From JACVRW01 sp963728155 (GTDB taxonomy: Bacteria; Actinomycetota; Thermoleophilia; Solirubrobacterales; Thermoleophilaceae), in assembly GCA_963728155.1 (NCBI GenBank), contig CAVSJF010000025.1:53683-117682 (forward strand): DNA of 64,000 nt. Direction: 5' to 3'. Each line of letters starts with the position of its first letter. Position 1 is the stretch's first letter. Below the pieces are notes generated by a model that did not search any database, was not told the DNA's origin, and saw only the letters and a program-made list of their open reading frames with translations. Below, piece after piece: positions 48,344 to 59,741 of this stretch. The position numbers and the translations under genes were made by a program.

Positions 48344-49136
48344 CGTCGAGCGCGGGTGCGGAATGGGTCAGAGCGCCGACGCTGATGTAGTCCACACCGG
48401 TGTCCGCCACCGCGCGCACGGTGTCGAGCGTGATGCCGCCGGAGGCCTCGAGCTCGGCCCGGCCCGCCGTGAGTGCCACCGCCCGGCGCAGCTCATCCGG
48501 GGTCATGTTGTCGAGCAGCAGCCGGGGCACCCCCGCGGCCAAGGCCCCCTCGACCTCCTCGAGGGTCGCGCACTCGACCTCGACGGCGATCCCCGCGGGC
48601 GCTCGGTCCAGCGCCAGCCGCGCGGCCTCGGCCACTCCCCCGGCCAGCGCCGCGTGGTTCTCCTTCACAAGGATCGCGTCGTAGAGCCCGCCGCGGTTGC
48701 TCAGCCCCCCGCCCGCCCGTACGGCGTCCTTCTCCAACGCGCGCAGGCCCGGAGTGGTCTTGCGGGTGTCGAGGATCCGCGCACCGGTGCCCTCGACCGC
48801 CTGGACGTAGCTCGCGGTGAGCGTGGCGACGCCCGCCAGGCGCCCGAGGAAGTTGAGCGCCACCCGCTCGGCGGCGAGAATCGCGGCGGCATGGCCCACG
48901 ACCTCAGCCAGGAGCCCGCCCTCGCGCCACTCGCTCTCCGACACGTGCGCGCGCCAGCCCAGGCCTGGATCGACGCGCTGGAAGACCGCCTGGGCCACAC
49001 CGAGCCCGGCCGGTACGCCGGGCGCCTTCTGCTCGATGCGGGCCCGCGCCCGCGCTGCCGTGGGGACCACCGCCAGCGTGGTCAGGTCCCCCTCCCCGAG
49101 GTCCTCGGCGAGCGCGCGGTCGATCAGCTCGAGCAT
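48312..49136 (-). CDS. nadC: Nicotinate-nucleotide pyrophosphorylase (quinolinate phosphoribosyltransferase)
   Basis: 274-residue enzyme converting quinolinate and PRPP to nicotinate mononucleotide. Motifs: EDLGEGDLTTLAV at the N-terminus, LNFLGRLAGVATLTASYVQA, ILDTRKTTPGLRALEKDAVRAGGG, ILVKENHAA, VEVECATLEEVEGAL, LLLDNMTPDELRRAV and GGITLDTVRAVADTGVDYIS. The 3' end overlaps the convergent nrtR end by 32 bp. Separate transcription from nadA is implied by the intervening nrtR gene. Confidence 0.96.
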   Translation of the reverse strand: MLELIDRALAEDLGEGDLTTLAVVPTAARARARIEQKAPGVPAGLGVAQAVFQRVDPGLGWRAHVSESEWREGGLLAEVVGHAAAILAAERVALNFLGRLAGVATLTASYVQAVEGTGARILDTRKTTPGLRALEKDAVRAGGGLSNRGGLYDAILVKENHAALAGGVAEAARLALDRAPAGIAVEVECATLEEVEGALAAGVPRLLLDNMTPDELRRAVALTAGRAELEASGGITLDTVRAVADTGVDYISVGALTHSAPALDVSLLLDPEVA

Positions 49137-49190
49137 GGTATTCGGGCCAGCACGCTACGGGATCGGCCCGATCTGCCGATGGAGGTCTGA

Positions 49191-50258
49191 GTGTCCCCGC
49201 CACGGAAGGCGATCCGAGATTCGGTGCGCGCGCTCTTCGAGCGCAGTCCCGACCCCTACGCGGGCGCCGACATCGACGTCTCGCGGCGCTTCCAGGCCGG
49301 CCTGCTCGGACTGTGCGGCCTGCTCGCGCTCGCCTTCCTCCCCTTCGAGCCGGTCGACGAGCAGATCGGCGCGGCCGGCTGGCCGGTGGCGGTGGGTATC
49401 GGCCTGGCCGCGATCGCCGGCGCCGTGGCGATGGCCAAGGGCAGGCCCAGCTTCAACGCTCAGCTGGTTGTCGCCTACGCGGGCATCGCGGGGATCGCTG
49501 CGCTCAACTTCGTCGCCGGAGGTGGCTCCTCGGCCTACGAGGACCTGTACGTGCTGTGGCTGGCCGCGGGCGCCTCCCATCCGCCCCGGCGGGCCCTGGT
49601 CCATCTGGCCACCATGCTCGCCGCGCTCTGCCTTCCGCTCGCCTATGAGGGCACGAGCAACGAGGTCGTCACGGACATGGCGGCCGAGGCGCTCATCCTC
49701 GTGAGCATCGGCCTCCTGCTGACCGTCTACCAGGCCTCGGTGCGCCGCCAGCGGCTGGGATTGCGCTCCGGGGCCGAGGTGGCGCGCCGCCTGGCCGGTG
49801 TCGACCCGCTCACCGGCCTCGGCAACCGGCGGGCCTTCGACGAGGCTCTGACGGTGGCGATCGCCCACAGCGACCGGGAGGCCCGGCCCCTCGTTATCGC
49901 CCTGGTCGACTTGGACAATCTCAAGCGGATCAACGACCGCTACGGCCACGTGGAGGGCGATCGCTGCATGCGCGAGGTGGCGCGCGTGCTGGAGCGCGCG
50001 GTCGGACCGCACGACCGCTGCTTTCGCTGGGGCGGCGACGAGTTCGTGGTCGTGATGCCCGACCGCGACCGCGAGCGAGCCGAAGCGCTGCTTCGCCCGA
50101 TGGCCGAGATCGCGCGCGAGGAGTGCGAGGCGGGCGACGGCCTCGGCATCGAGCTCACCTGGGGAGCGGCCGAGCGCGAGACGGGCATGCCGGCCGAGGA
50201 CGCGTTGGCCGCGGCGGACCTGGCACTGCTCGAGGCCAAGACCGAGAAGAGCCGTTAG
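49191..50258 (+). CDS. Membrane diguanylate cyclase (GGDEF domain)
   Basis: 355-residue c-di-GMP synthase. The first 185 residues carry about six membrane helices with an unrecognised sensory layout; the GGDEF domain spans about 200-350 (DPLTGLGNRRAFDEAL, LVDLDNLKRINDRYGHVEGD). The active-site motif is intact as WGGDEFVVV, so catalysis is expected. The inhibitory RxxD site is not evident at the usual position five residues upstream. GTG start; its stop overlaps the convergent ftsH stop by 4 bp. Confidence 0.92.
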   Translation: MSPPRKAIRDSVRALFERSPDPYAGADIDVSRRFQAGLLGLCGLLALAFLPFEPVDEQIGAAGWPVAVGIGLAAIAGAVAMAKGRPSFNAQLVVAYAGIAGIAALNFVAGGGSSAYEDLYVLWLAAGASHPPRRALVHLATMLAALCLPLAYEGTSNEVVTDMAAEALILVSIGLLLTVYQASVRRQRLGLRSGAEVARRLAGVDPLTGLGNRRAFDEALTVAIAHSDREARPLVIALVDLDNLKRINDRYGHVEGDRCMREVARVLERAVGPHDRCFRWGGDEFVVVMPDRDRERAEALLRPMAEIAREECEAGDGLGIELTWGAAERETGMPAEDALAAADLALLEAKTEKSR

Positions 50259-52189
50259 GAGACGGGCTCGCGCGCGCGGTCGATTCCGACCACCGCGTAG
50301 GCGTCGAGCTCGTCGAGAGTCTCGCGCTCCAGCAGCGCCTCGGCCAGCGCGTCTAGGCGCTCGCGCTGCTCGGAGAGCAGCCGGCGGGTGAGCTCGTGCT
50401 CGTCGTCCACGATCCGGCGCACCTCTTGGTCCACCAGCTCCTGTGTGGCCTCCGACACCGATTCGGCCCCCGGCATAAGGAAGTTCTGCCCCGCCTGCGG
50501 AGCCACGGTGAGAAAGCCCACCTTCTCGCTCATCCCCCAGCGCGCCACCATGCCCCTTGCGATCTGGGTCACGTGCTGGATGTCCGACTCGGCGCCGGTG
50601 GTGATGTCGCCAAACACGAGCTCTTCCGCCACGCGGCCGCCGAGCGACACGCGCAGCTTCGCGCGCAGCTCGTCCTCGGAGAGGTTGAAGCGGTCGTCGT
50701 CGGGCGTGGACAGGGTCACGCCCAGCGCCATGCCGCGAGGGATGATCGACACCTTGCGCACCGGGTCTGCGCCCGGCGTGAGCATGCCTACGATTGCGTG
50801 ACCACCCTCGTGGTAGGCGATCCGGCGGCGATCCTCGTCGCCCAGCACGATCTTTCGCTCGGCGCCTAGCACGATCTTCTCGAGCGATTCGGTGAAATCA
50901 GCGCTGACCACCTTGTCGTGACCGCGGCGTGCCGCCAGCAGCGCCGCCTCGTTGACCAGATTGGCGAGGTCGGCGCCCACCATTCCGGGAGTGGTCGAGG
51001 CGATGCGGCCGAGGTCGACATCGTCGGCCAGCGGCACCGAGCGCGTGTGCACGCGAAGGATCTGCTCGCGCCCGAGGCTGTCGGGGGCCTGCACCGCCAC
51101 GCGGCGGTCGAAGCGGCCCGGGCGCAGCAGCGCCGGGTCAAGCACGTCGGGACGGTTGGTCGCCCCGAGCACGATCACACCCGCCGCCGTGTCGAAGCCG
51201 TCCATCTCGGTGAGGATCTGATTGAGCGTCTGCTCGCGCTCGTCGTGGCCGCCCAGCGAGTTGCCGCCGCCCCCGCGGGCCCGGCCGATGGCGTCGAGCT
51301 CGTCGATGAAGATGATGGCCGGCGCGGCCTCCTTGGCCTGGACGAAGAGATCACGCACGCGCGAGGCGCCGATGCCCACGATCGCCTCGATGAACTCAGA
51401 GGCCGAGGCCGAGAAGAAGGGCACGCCGGCCTCGCCGGCCACCGCACGAGCGAGCAGGGTCTTGCCCGTGCCCGGCGCGCCCGAGAGCAGCACCCCGCGC
51501 GGGATGCGCGCTCCGAGCTTGGAGTACTTGTCGGGATTGCGCAGGAAGTCGACGACCTCGACGAGCTGATCCTCGGCCTCCTCGATGCCGGCCACGTCCT
51601 CGAAGTTGACGGTCTGGGTCTCGGCCTCCACCCGCTTGGCCCGCGAGCGCCCGAACTGGCTGAGCATGCCGCCCGCGCCGCCGGCGCCCGCGGCGCGCCG
51701 CGCGATGAAGATGAACAGCGCCACCAGCAGGATCGTCGGGCCGAAGGAGAACAGGATGGTCTCGAGCAGCGAGCGGCTGTCGGGCGGCTCGGCGTTGACC
51801 GTCACGTTGTTTTCGTCGAGCAGCTGTGACAGCTCGTCCTCGTCGGCGAACGTGGGGATCTCGGTCTCGAAGCCCTTGGCCGAGTTGTCCTTGTAGGTGA
51901 CCTCCTTGCGGAAGTCGCCCTGGACGGTCTCACCGCGCGAGGAGATCTCCTTGACGTTGCCGTCACGGATCTGGGCGAGGAAGGTCGGGTTGTAGGGAAC
52001 CCGGATGCGCTCCTCGGCCGGGGCGAACACCGAGACGATCAGCCAGTTGAGCACGAACAGCCCCAGCAGGATGACCACGAAGCGGCGGCCGCTCCAGGGA
52101 AGCATCGGCGGCTTCTTCGGCGCGCCCTGGACCCGCAGGTCGGAGCGCTCGGGGTCGCGCGGGGGAAGCGGCGTGCGCTGATCGGGCAT
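50255..52189 (-). CDS. ftsH: ATP-dependent zinc metalloprotease FtsH
   Basis: 644-residue membrane AAA+ protease that degrades membrane and regulatory proteins. Two N-terminal membrane helices flank an external domain (about 35-165), then the AAA domain with Walker A GAPGTGKTLLARAVAG, Walker B AIIFIDELDAIGR, SRH region ATNRPDVLDPALLRPGRFDR, and the zinc-protease motif HEGGH in RRIAYHEGGHAIVG with a downstream Asp ligand region. The C-terminus lacks the long tail of E. coli FtsH. Divergent from a GroES-like gene with a 64-bp gap. Confidence 0.96.
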   Translation of the reverse strand: MPDQRTPLPPRDPERSDLRVQGAPKKPPMLPWSGRRFVVILLGLFVLNWLIVSVFAPAEERIRVPYNPTFLAQIRDGNVKEISSRGETVQGDFRKEVTYKDNSAKGFETEIPTFADEDELSQLLDENNVTVNAEPPDSRSLLETILFSFGPTILLVALFIFIARRAAGAGGAGGMLSQFGRSRAKRVEAETQTVNFEDVAGIEEAEDQLVEVVDFLRNPDKYSKLGARIPRGVLLSGAPGTGKTLLARAVAGEAGVPFFSASASEFIEAIVGIGASRVRDLFVQAKEAAPAIIFIDELDAIGRARGGGGNSLGGHDEREQTLNQILTEMDGFDTAAGVIVLGATNRPDVLDPALLRPGRFDRRVAVQAPDSLGREQILRVHTRSVPLADDVDLGRIASTTPGMVGADLANLVNEAALLAARRGHDKVVSADFTESLEKIVLGAERKIVLGDEDRRRIAYHEGGHAIVGMLTPGADPVRKVSIIPRGMALGVTLSTPDDDRFNLSEDELRAKLRVSLGGRVAEELVFGDITTGAESDIQHVTQIARGMVARWGMSEKVGFLTVAPQAGQNFLMPGAESVSEATQELVDQEVRRIVDDEHELTRRLLSEQRERLDALAEALLERETLDELDAYAVVGIDRAREPVS

Positions 52190-52253
52190 TGCCAGAGCGA
52201 TTTTAGAGCCCGTCCATAGGGCTTCCTAAAGGGCGCTCGCCTATCCTGGCCGT

Positions 52254-52604
52254 GTGAGGCAGCAGCTTCGTCCGCTCTTCGACCAGGTGGTCATCAAGGA
52301 GCTCGAGCCCGACCGGGTGAGGCGCTCGGGTCTCGTGCTGCCGCCGGGCGAGCACCAGCCTCCGCCGCAGCACGGGATCGTGCTGGCCGTCGGCCCCGGC
52401 CTCGACTGGTGGGGCAGCGTGGGAGTGAAAATGCCCGTCCGAGCTGGCGATCATGTGGTGTTTCCCGCCTCGGCCGGGGTGTGGGTCGAGGTGGAGGAGG
52501 AGCGCCTGCTGGTGTGCCGAGTGGGCCAGCTGTTGGGCGTGCTGGAGGAGGCCGATTCCGTTGGGCCCGGCCCGCTCCACGCGATCGAGGAAGAGGACTC
52601 TTAG
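52254..52604 (+). CDS. GroES-like co-chaperonin family protein
   Basis: 116-residue protein of the chaperonin-10 fold from GTG 52254. Features: N-terminal LRPLFDQVVIKELEPDRVRRSGLVLP (compare RPLxDRVxVkxxE...SGixLP of GroES), a mobile-loop-like PPGEHQPPPQHGIVLAVGPGLDW region, and VRAGDHVVFPASAGVWVEVEEERLLVCRVGQLLGVLE. No groEL neighbour is present, and the glycine-rich C-terminal roof strand differs, so it may be a paralogue rather than the main GroES. Divergent from ftsH. Confidence 0.82.
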   Translation: MRQQLRPLFDQVVIKELEPDRVRRSGLVLPPGEHQPPPQHGIVLAVGPGLDWWGSVGVKMPVRAGDHVVFPASAGVWVEVEEERLLVCRVGQLLGVLEEADSVGPGPLHAIEEEDS

Positions 52605-53077
52605 TCGATCACGACCCCCACGTCGGCGCGGATCACCCGGCCGTTGCGGAGGATGAACGAGGTCACGCGCTGACCGCCCACGAACTCGTTGGTGTGGCAC
52701 ACGCGCAGGCCCGCGCTGGGCGGCTCGCAGCTCACCCCGGGCACCCGGTTTCTCACCGCGTCGAGCGTTGAGCGCACGCCGACTCCTCGGGCCGTCCGGT
52801 CCCCGAGGCCGCGAGTAGACACCAGGGTGACCCGGTTGCCCCGCGCGAAGAGGACGCGGATCTTCCCCGCGTAGCGGAACTCGGTGAAGGAACCGAAGTC
52901 GTTGGTGCCGTTGATCACGCGATTCGGGGTTCCCAGCGCAGCGCGCACCTGCTGCTTGGTGTTGTCGATGCGCACTCCGGCGATGCCCTTGTCGATCTGG
53001 ATGATGGCCGCGGCCTGGCCCGGGATGATCGCGGCGAGGGCGCCGAGCAGGAAAGTCGTAAGCAGCAGACGTCTCAT
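52601..53077 (-). CDS. Secreted hypothetical protein
   Basis: About 158 residues from ATG 53077, chosen because it opens a typical signal peptide (RRLLLTTFLLGALAAIIPGQ, cleaved after QAAA). The mature part begins with IIQIDKGIAGVRIDNTKQQV and resembles small periplasmic beta-lactamase-inhibitor-like or SmpA/OmlA-type repeats (RxLGxP pattern: RAALGTPNRVIN). Two Cys (VSCEPPS; RVCHTN) may form a disulphide. Function unknown. Convergent with the GroES-like gene (4-bp overlap). Confidence 0.72.
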   Translation of the reverse strand: MRRLLLTTFLLGALAAIIPGQAAAIIQIDKGIAGVRIDNTKQQVRAALGTPNRVINGTNDFGSFTEFRYAGKIRVLFARGNRVTLVSTRGLGDRTARGVGVRSTLDAVRNRVPGVSCEPPSAGLRVCHTNEFVGGQRVTSFILRNGRVIRADVGVVID

Positions 53078-53145
53078 ACGGCGGGAGCTTACGCCGATGA
53101 ATCCTCGAATACGCTGCCAGGCCATCCACACAGGAGGCGCGGTCG

Positions 53146-53532
53146 ATGACGAGACAGGCAGTGTCGAGCGATGAGGCCCCGGCAGCTCTCGGGCCCTACA
53201 GCCAGGCGATCGTCGCCGGCGGGTTTGTCTTCTGCTCCGGCATGGCCGGCATCGATCCGGACACCAAAACGATCCCCGAGGGCATCGAGGCCCAGACCGA
53301 GCAGGCGCTGGTCAACCTCGCCGCCGTGCTCGACGCCGCCGGCGCGTCCATGGCCGACCTGGTCAAGACCACGATCTTCTACGCCGACGTCGAGGACTTC
53401 GCCCGGCTCAACGATGTCTACGCCCGCCACATGCCCGATCCGCCGCCGGCCCGTTCCGCCCCAGCCCACGTCCGTTTGCCCCACGGCCTGCTCGTCTCGA
53501 TCGAGGCGATCGCCGAACTGCCGAGCGAGTAA
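53146..53532 (+). CDS. RidA/YjgF-family deaminase
   Basis: 128-residue trimeric enamine/imine deaminase family protein. It has the expected opening (SSDEAPAALGPYSQAIVAGGFVFCSG), the middle block EQALVNLAAVLDAAGASMADLVKTTIFYAD, and the conserved Arg and C-terminal ARSAPAHVRLPHGLLVSIEAIA. Likely removes reactive 2-aminoacrylate-type intermediates from PLP enzymes. Stand-alone plus-strand gene convergent with prfB. Confidence 0.93.
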   Translation: MTRQAVSSDEAPAALGPYSQAIVAGGFVFCSGMAGIDPDTKTIPEGIEAQTEQALVNLAAVLDAAGASMADLVKTTIFYADVEDFARLNDVYARHMPDPPPARSAPAHVRLPHGLLVSIEAIAELPSE

Positions 53533-53551
53533 GACCGCCTCGGCGGCTTAC
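53529..53551. terminator. Bidirectional hairpin spanning both stop codons of RidA and prfB genes
   Basis: Stem GTAAG + CCGCC pairs with GGCGG + CTTAC around a 2-nt centre, with one bulged A. The repeat includes the RidA stop (TAA 53530-53532) and the prfB stop (reverse TTA 53548-53550). No T run follows on either side, and the loop would need opening of one pair, so termination function is tentative. Confidence 0.4.
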
Positions 53552-54643
53552 GCCGCGGAGCCGTCGCCTGCGCGGCGCAGCAACTCGGCGCGCACGAACT
53601 CGTCGAGGTTGCCGTCCAGCACTCCCTGGGCGTTGCCCGCCTCGACACCCGTGCGGTGGTCCTTGACCATCGTGTAGGGGTGCAGGACGTAGGAGCGGAT
53701 CTGTGACCCCCAGCCGACGTCCTGGGCCTCCCCGCGCTCCTTGGCCAGCGCCTCCTGGCGCTTTCGCTCCTCGAGCTCGATCAGCTTGGCGCGCAGCATC
53801 TTCATGGCCGTGTCGCGGTTGGAGGACTGGGAGCGCTCGTTCTGGCACTGCACCACGATCCCGCTCGGGCGGTGGGTGATCCGCACCGCGGAGTCGGTCT
53901 TGTTCACGTGCTGGCCCCCCGCGCCCGAGGCGCGGTAGGTGTCGATCTGGATGTCGTCGGGCTCGATCTCGACATCAACGGTGTCCTCCACCAGCGGCGC
54001 CACCTCGAGGCCCGCGAAGGCGGTGTGGCGGCGTGATTGGGCGTCGTAGGGCGAGATGCGCACCAGGCGGTGAACGCCCTTCTCGGCGCTGAAGAGGCCG
54101 TAGGCGTTATCCCCGCGGGCGATGAAGGAAGCCGACTTGATGCCCGCCTCCTCCCCCGCCGACGCCTCCTTGAGCTCGGGCTTCATGCCGCGCCCCTCGG
54201 CCCAGCGCATCTCCATCCGCAGCAGCATCTCCGCCCAGTCCTGGGAGTCCGTGCCGCCAGCCCCGGCATTGACGGTCACAACAGCGTCGCCGGCGTCGTA
54301 CTCGCCCGAGAACAGGCGCGCCTCCTCGAGCTCCGCGAGCCGCGAGCCGATCGACGCGAGCGTCTCCTCCAGCTCGGTGGCCATCGACTCGTCCTCGGCC
54401 GCCATCTCCGCCAGCGTGTCGAGGTCGCCGATGTCGCGCTCGAGCGAGCGAAAGCTCTCGAGCCGGCGCGATGCCGCCGCGTGCTCGGCCGACACCGAGG
54501 CCGCCCGCTCCTGGTCGTCCCAGAAGCCGGGCGCCTGCATGGCCCCCTCGAGCTCCTCTATCCGGGCCTGCAGCTGAGCGGGGTCAAAGATAGTCCGCGA
54601 GCAGCTTCAGCTGGTCGCGGAGGCCACTGGCGCTAACCGTCAT
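53548..54643 (-). CDS. prfB: Peptide chain release factor 2, with programmed +1 frameshift
   Basis: Release factor 2 for UGA/UAA. The first 19 codons (ATG 54643 to CTT 54587) encode MTVSASGLRDQLKLLADYL, then an in-frame TGA at 54586-54584 must be bypassed by a +1 shift at CTT TGA C to join the main frame (DPAQLQARIEELEG...). The main body has the RF2 specificity loop region (GWGSQIRSYVLHPYTMVKDH) and the GGQ motif in RASGAGGQHVNKTDSAVRIT. Total about 365 residues. Upstream of the slip site only a weak Shine-Dalgarno-like GCGGAC is visible. Adjacent downstream of secA as usual. Confidence 0.95.
54583..54589 (-). other. prfB: prfB programmed frameshift site (CTT TGA C)
   Basis: Reads CTTTGAC on the coding strand, identical to the canonical RF2 autoregulatory slip site. 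Low RF2 levels slow termination at TGA and favour slippage into the +1 frame, restoring full-length RF2. Confidence 0.92.
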
Positions 54644-54654
54644 TGCTGCCTGCC

Positions 54655-57534
<2,880 letters not shown>

Positions 57535-57574
57535 CGAAGCTACGGTAGCAACGCGGTCTGAGGCTCCGGACCCG

Positions 57575-57917
57575 CTAAACCGCGGGTTCCTGAGAGCCCG
57601 CCCGGGCGTCCCGGCGCGCGCGCCGCTTGTCGCGGTGCTTCTTGACCTGACGCGCCAGGTCGTCGGCCAGCATGTTCACCGAGTGGCCCATGTCGCTCGA
57701 CGCCTCGCGGGCGCGCAGGGTGACGCCCTTGAGGTGCAGGGTCGCCTCCGCCACCTGGGAGTCCTTGATGGCCGGATTGCGCTCCTCGGAGAGCTCGATC
57801 TCGAGCTCCGCCAGGGGTGAGACCTGACGATCCACCTTCCCGAGCTTCTTCTCCAAGCCGGGAGCGAAGCTCGTCGTCGACGGTGGCGCCGTTGCGGCCC
57901 TTCACCTGGATGCGCAT
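57575..57917 (-). pseudogene. hpf: Ribosome hibernation promoting factor (short HPF/RaiA type), frame break
   Basis: Ribosome-associated protein that inactivates ribosomes in stationary phase. The N-terminal strand and helix (MRIQVKGRNGATVDDELRSR) start at ATG 57917; the rest (EKKLGKVDRQVSPLAELEIEL, SEERNPAIKDSQVAEATLHL, KGVTLRAREASSDMGHSVNM) continues in another frame after one extra base near 57870 (CGGCTTGGAG in place of CGGCTGGAG). Removing it gives an intact protein of about 113 residues of the short type, without the dimerising C-terminal domain usual in actinobacteria. Position between comF and secA confirms identity; the break is probably an error. Confidence 0.85.
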
Positions 57918-58232
57918 GTTGCTCTCCTCGGCTGTTTTCAGGCAGTGCTTGAGAGGACGCGTTGTGGATTCGATGGTAGTAGGTGGCGCGCGGGGGGCGA
58001 AACGGCCGGTGGCAGGGCCCGCGGCGCCGAGGGGCGTGCGCGTGGCCGAACGACAGCAGGTAAAGGGAGGCGCGCCCGGAGCGGTGCGCCGGGATGAAAA
58101 CCCGCCAACGAGCCGGTCGTCCCGCGGCCGAGGCTGATTTTGCATCCGATTGGATGCAGAACTCGCCACGCGCACCCTGCCCACCCCTCTCTTCTGCCGT
58201 AAGCATCCCGCCGACCACCGCCGAGGCACGAG
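57918..58232. other. 315-bp intergenic stretch between hpf and comF
   Basis: No gene seen. Upstream of hpf it contains the sequence GGAGAGCAAC just before the ATG (ribosome-binding site GGAG). The only structure noticed is an 18-bp inverted repeat TGCATCC-GATT-GGATGCA at 58141-58158, preceded by TTTT on the plus strand. It probably carries the hpf promoter. Confidence 0.5.
58141..58158. promoter_or_regulatory. Inverted repeat TGCATCC-N4-GGATGCA upstream of hpf
   Basis: Perfect 7-bp arms with centre GATT, about 225 bp upstream of the hpf start and 75 bp after the comF stop on the minus strand. It is not followed by a T run on either strand, so an operator is as likely as a terminator. Confidence 0.35.
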
Positions 58233-58881
58233 TCACCGCCCCAGCGTCCGCGCGAACACCAGCGCCGTCACCTCGTCACAGCCCGCGCCGCGCAGCGCGC
58301 CGACGCACGCCGCCAGCGTGGCCCCGGTGGTCACGACGTCGTCCACCAGCACCGCGCGCGCGGGCACCGGCCCGCGAACGCCGACGGATCCCGCCGGCCC
58401 GGCCAGGCGGCCCGCTCGGCCGCGGCCGACCTGGCGCAGCTTCGAGCCGCCGCGCACGAGGCAGTCGCTGACCGGGAGCCCGGTGCGCCGCCCGAGCGCG
58501 CGCGCCAGGCGCTCGGCCTGGTTGAAGCCTCGTCGCCGCCTGCGCGCGGGATGCAGACGGCACGGGGACGAGCACCCCGCGCACGCGCTCGGAGGGAATC
58601 GCCGCGGCCATGAGCGCGGCCATCGAATCGGCTAGCGCGAGCGCTCCGCGGAACTTGAGCGCTCCCACCAGGGCCCGGGCCGGACCCTCGTATTCGAGCG
58701 GCGGCCCAGACCGACGCGCTCGCGCCGCGGACCCGAGCGGGCGCAGCCGCCGGCGGCAGGAAGCGCACAGCGGACGGCCGCGCCCGGCAACGGCGCGGCA
58801 GCTCCAGCACAGTGGCGGTGAGAGCAGCACGCGCGCATGGTGGCGCGCAAGGCGCGACAGGTGGGCACGCCATTGCGACAA
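58233..58881 (-). pseudogene. comF: ComF-family phosphoribosyltransferase, frame break
   Basis: ComFC-like protein of about 216 residues needed for DNA uptake or recycling. A zinc-finger type CWSC...CASC pair (near residues 25-44) precedes a phosphoribosyltransferase fold: LVGALKFRG, VLVPVP, LHPARRRRRGFNQAERLARAL and the PRPP loop VLVDDVVTTGATLAACVGAL. One extra T near 58557 (GTGCCGTCTGCAT) splits the gene into two frames; removing it restores the complete family sequence. The start is TTG 58881 or GTG 58830. Upstream of hpf as in many Gram-positive genomes. Confidence 0.85.
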
Positions 58882-58889
58882 TTGGGACC

Positions 58890-59741
58890 GTGCCAGGCAT
58901 AAATGCGGTTACGCAGCACCCCCAGATCGGGTGGTTCTCCGATCCGGCGGTGCTGGCGCCGCTCCTGCTATTCGCCGCGATCTACGTCTGGCGCTTCGCC
59001 GGAGCGCGCCGGGAGGCGCACGGGCGCGGCGCCGGTGCGCTGCAGGCGGCAGCGTTCGCGGGCGGCATGCTCGCGCTGCTCGCGGCGCTCGTGTCGCCCA
59101 TCGACGGCCTCGGCGAGGACTACCTCTTCTCCGCGCACATGGTCCAGCACGTGCTGCTGGGGGACATCGCGCCGCTGCTGATCCTGCTCGGCCTCAGCCG
59201 CGTGATCCTGCGGCCCGCCACGCGACGGCTGATGCGGGTCGAGCGCGCGCTCGGGCGGCTGGCCAGCCCGGTGGTGGGCATCGCCATCTGGCTGGCCATC
59301 ATGTACCTCTGGCACGTGCCCGCCCTCTACGACGCGGCCACCGAGAACGCGCTCGTGCACCTGCTCGAGCACGCGTCCTTCTTCGTCGCCGGGCTCTGCC
59401 TGTGGTGGCCGCTTATCCAGCCCGTGCCCATGCGGCGCAGGATGACCGGGCTGGAGCCGATCGGCTACATCGCCGCCGCCAAGGCGGGGCTCGCCGCGCT
59501 CGGGCTGTACCTGGCCTGGAGCTCGACCGCGCTCTACCCCTACTACGAGCAGACGCCGCGCATCTGGGGGCTGTCGCCGGTGGAGGACCAGAACGTCGGC
59601 GGCGTGCTGATGATGGCCGAGCAGTCGTTCACGCTCGTGCTGGTGATGGTGGCCCTGTTCGTTCGCGCGCTCACCAAGAGCGAGGAGGAGCAGCTCCGCC
59701 GCGAGCGCCTGGAGGACCGGGCGGAGTCGGCTCGTGCCTGA
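58890..59741 (+). CDS. ctaG: Cytochrome c oxidase assembly factor CtaG (caa3 type)
   Basis: 283-residue polytopic membrane protein of the CtaG_Bacsu family (caa3_CtaG), linked to assembly of the copper site of heme-copper oxidases. Seven or so membrane helices; conserved His-containing motifs DYLFSAHMVQHVLLGDIAPL, LWHVPALYDAA, LEHASFFVAGLCLWWPL and the C-terminal EDQNVGGVLMMAEQSF. GTG start at 58890, immediately divergent from comF. Its stop overlaps the GTG start of the following kinase region. Confidence 0.92.
   Translation: MPGINAVTQHPQIGWFSDPAVLAPLLLFAAIYVWRFAGARREAHGRGAGALQAAAFAGGMLALLAALVSPIDGLGEDYLFSAHMVQHVLLGDIAPLLILLGLSRVILRPATRRLMRVERALGRLASPVVGIAIWLAIMYLWHVPALYDAATENALVHLLEHASFFVAGLCLWWPLIQPVPMRRRMTGLEPIGYIAAAKAGLAALGLYLAWSSTALYPYYEQTPRIWGLSPVEDQNVGGVLMMAEQSFTLVLVMVALFVRALTKSEEEQLRRERLEDRAESARA

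Noticed and set aside
50000..50040. Inhibitory RxxD site of the diguanylate cyclase
   Set aside because: An Arg/Asp pair exists before GGDEF, but not with the required spacing.
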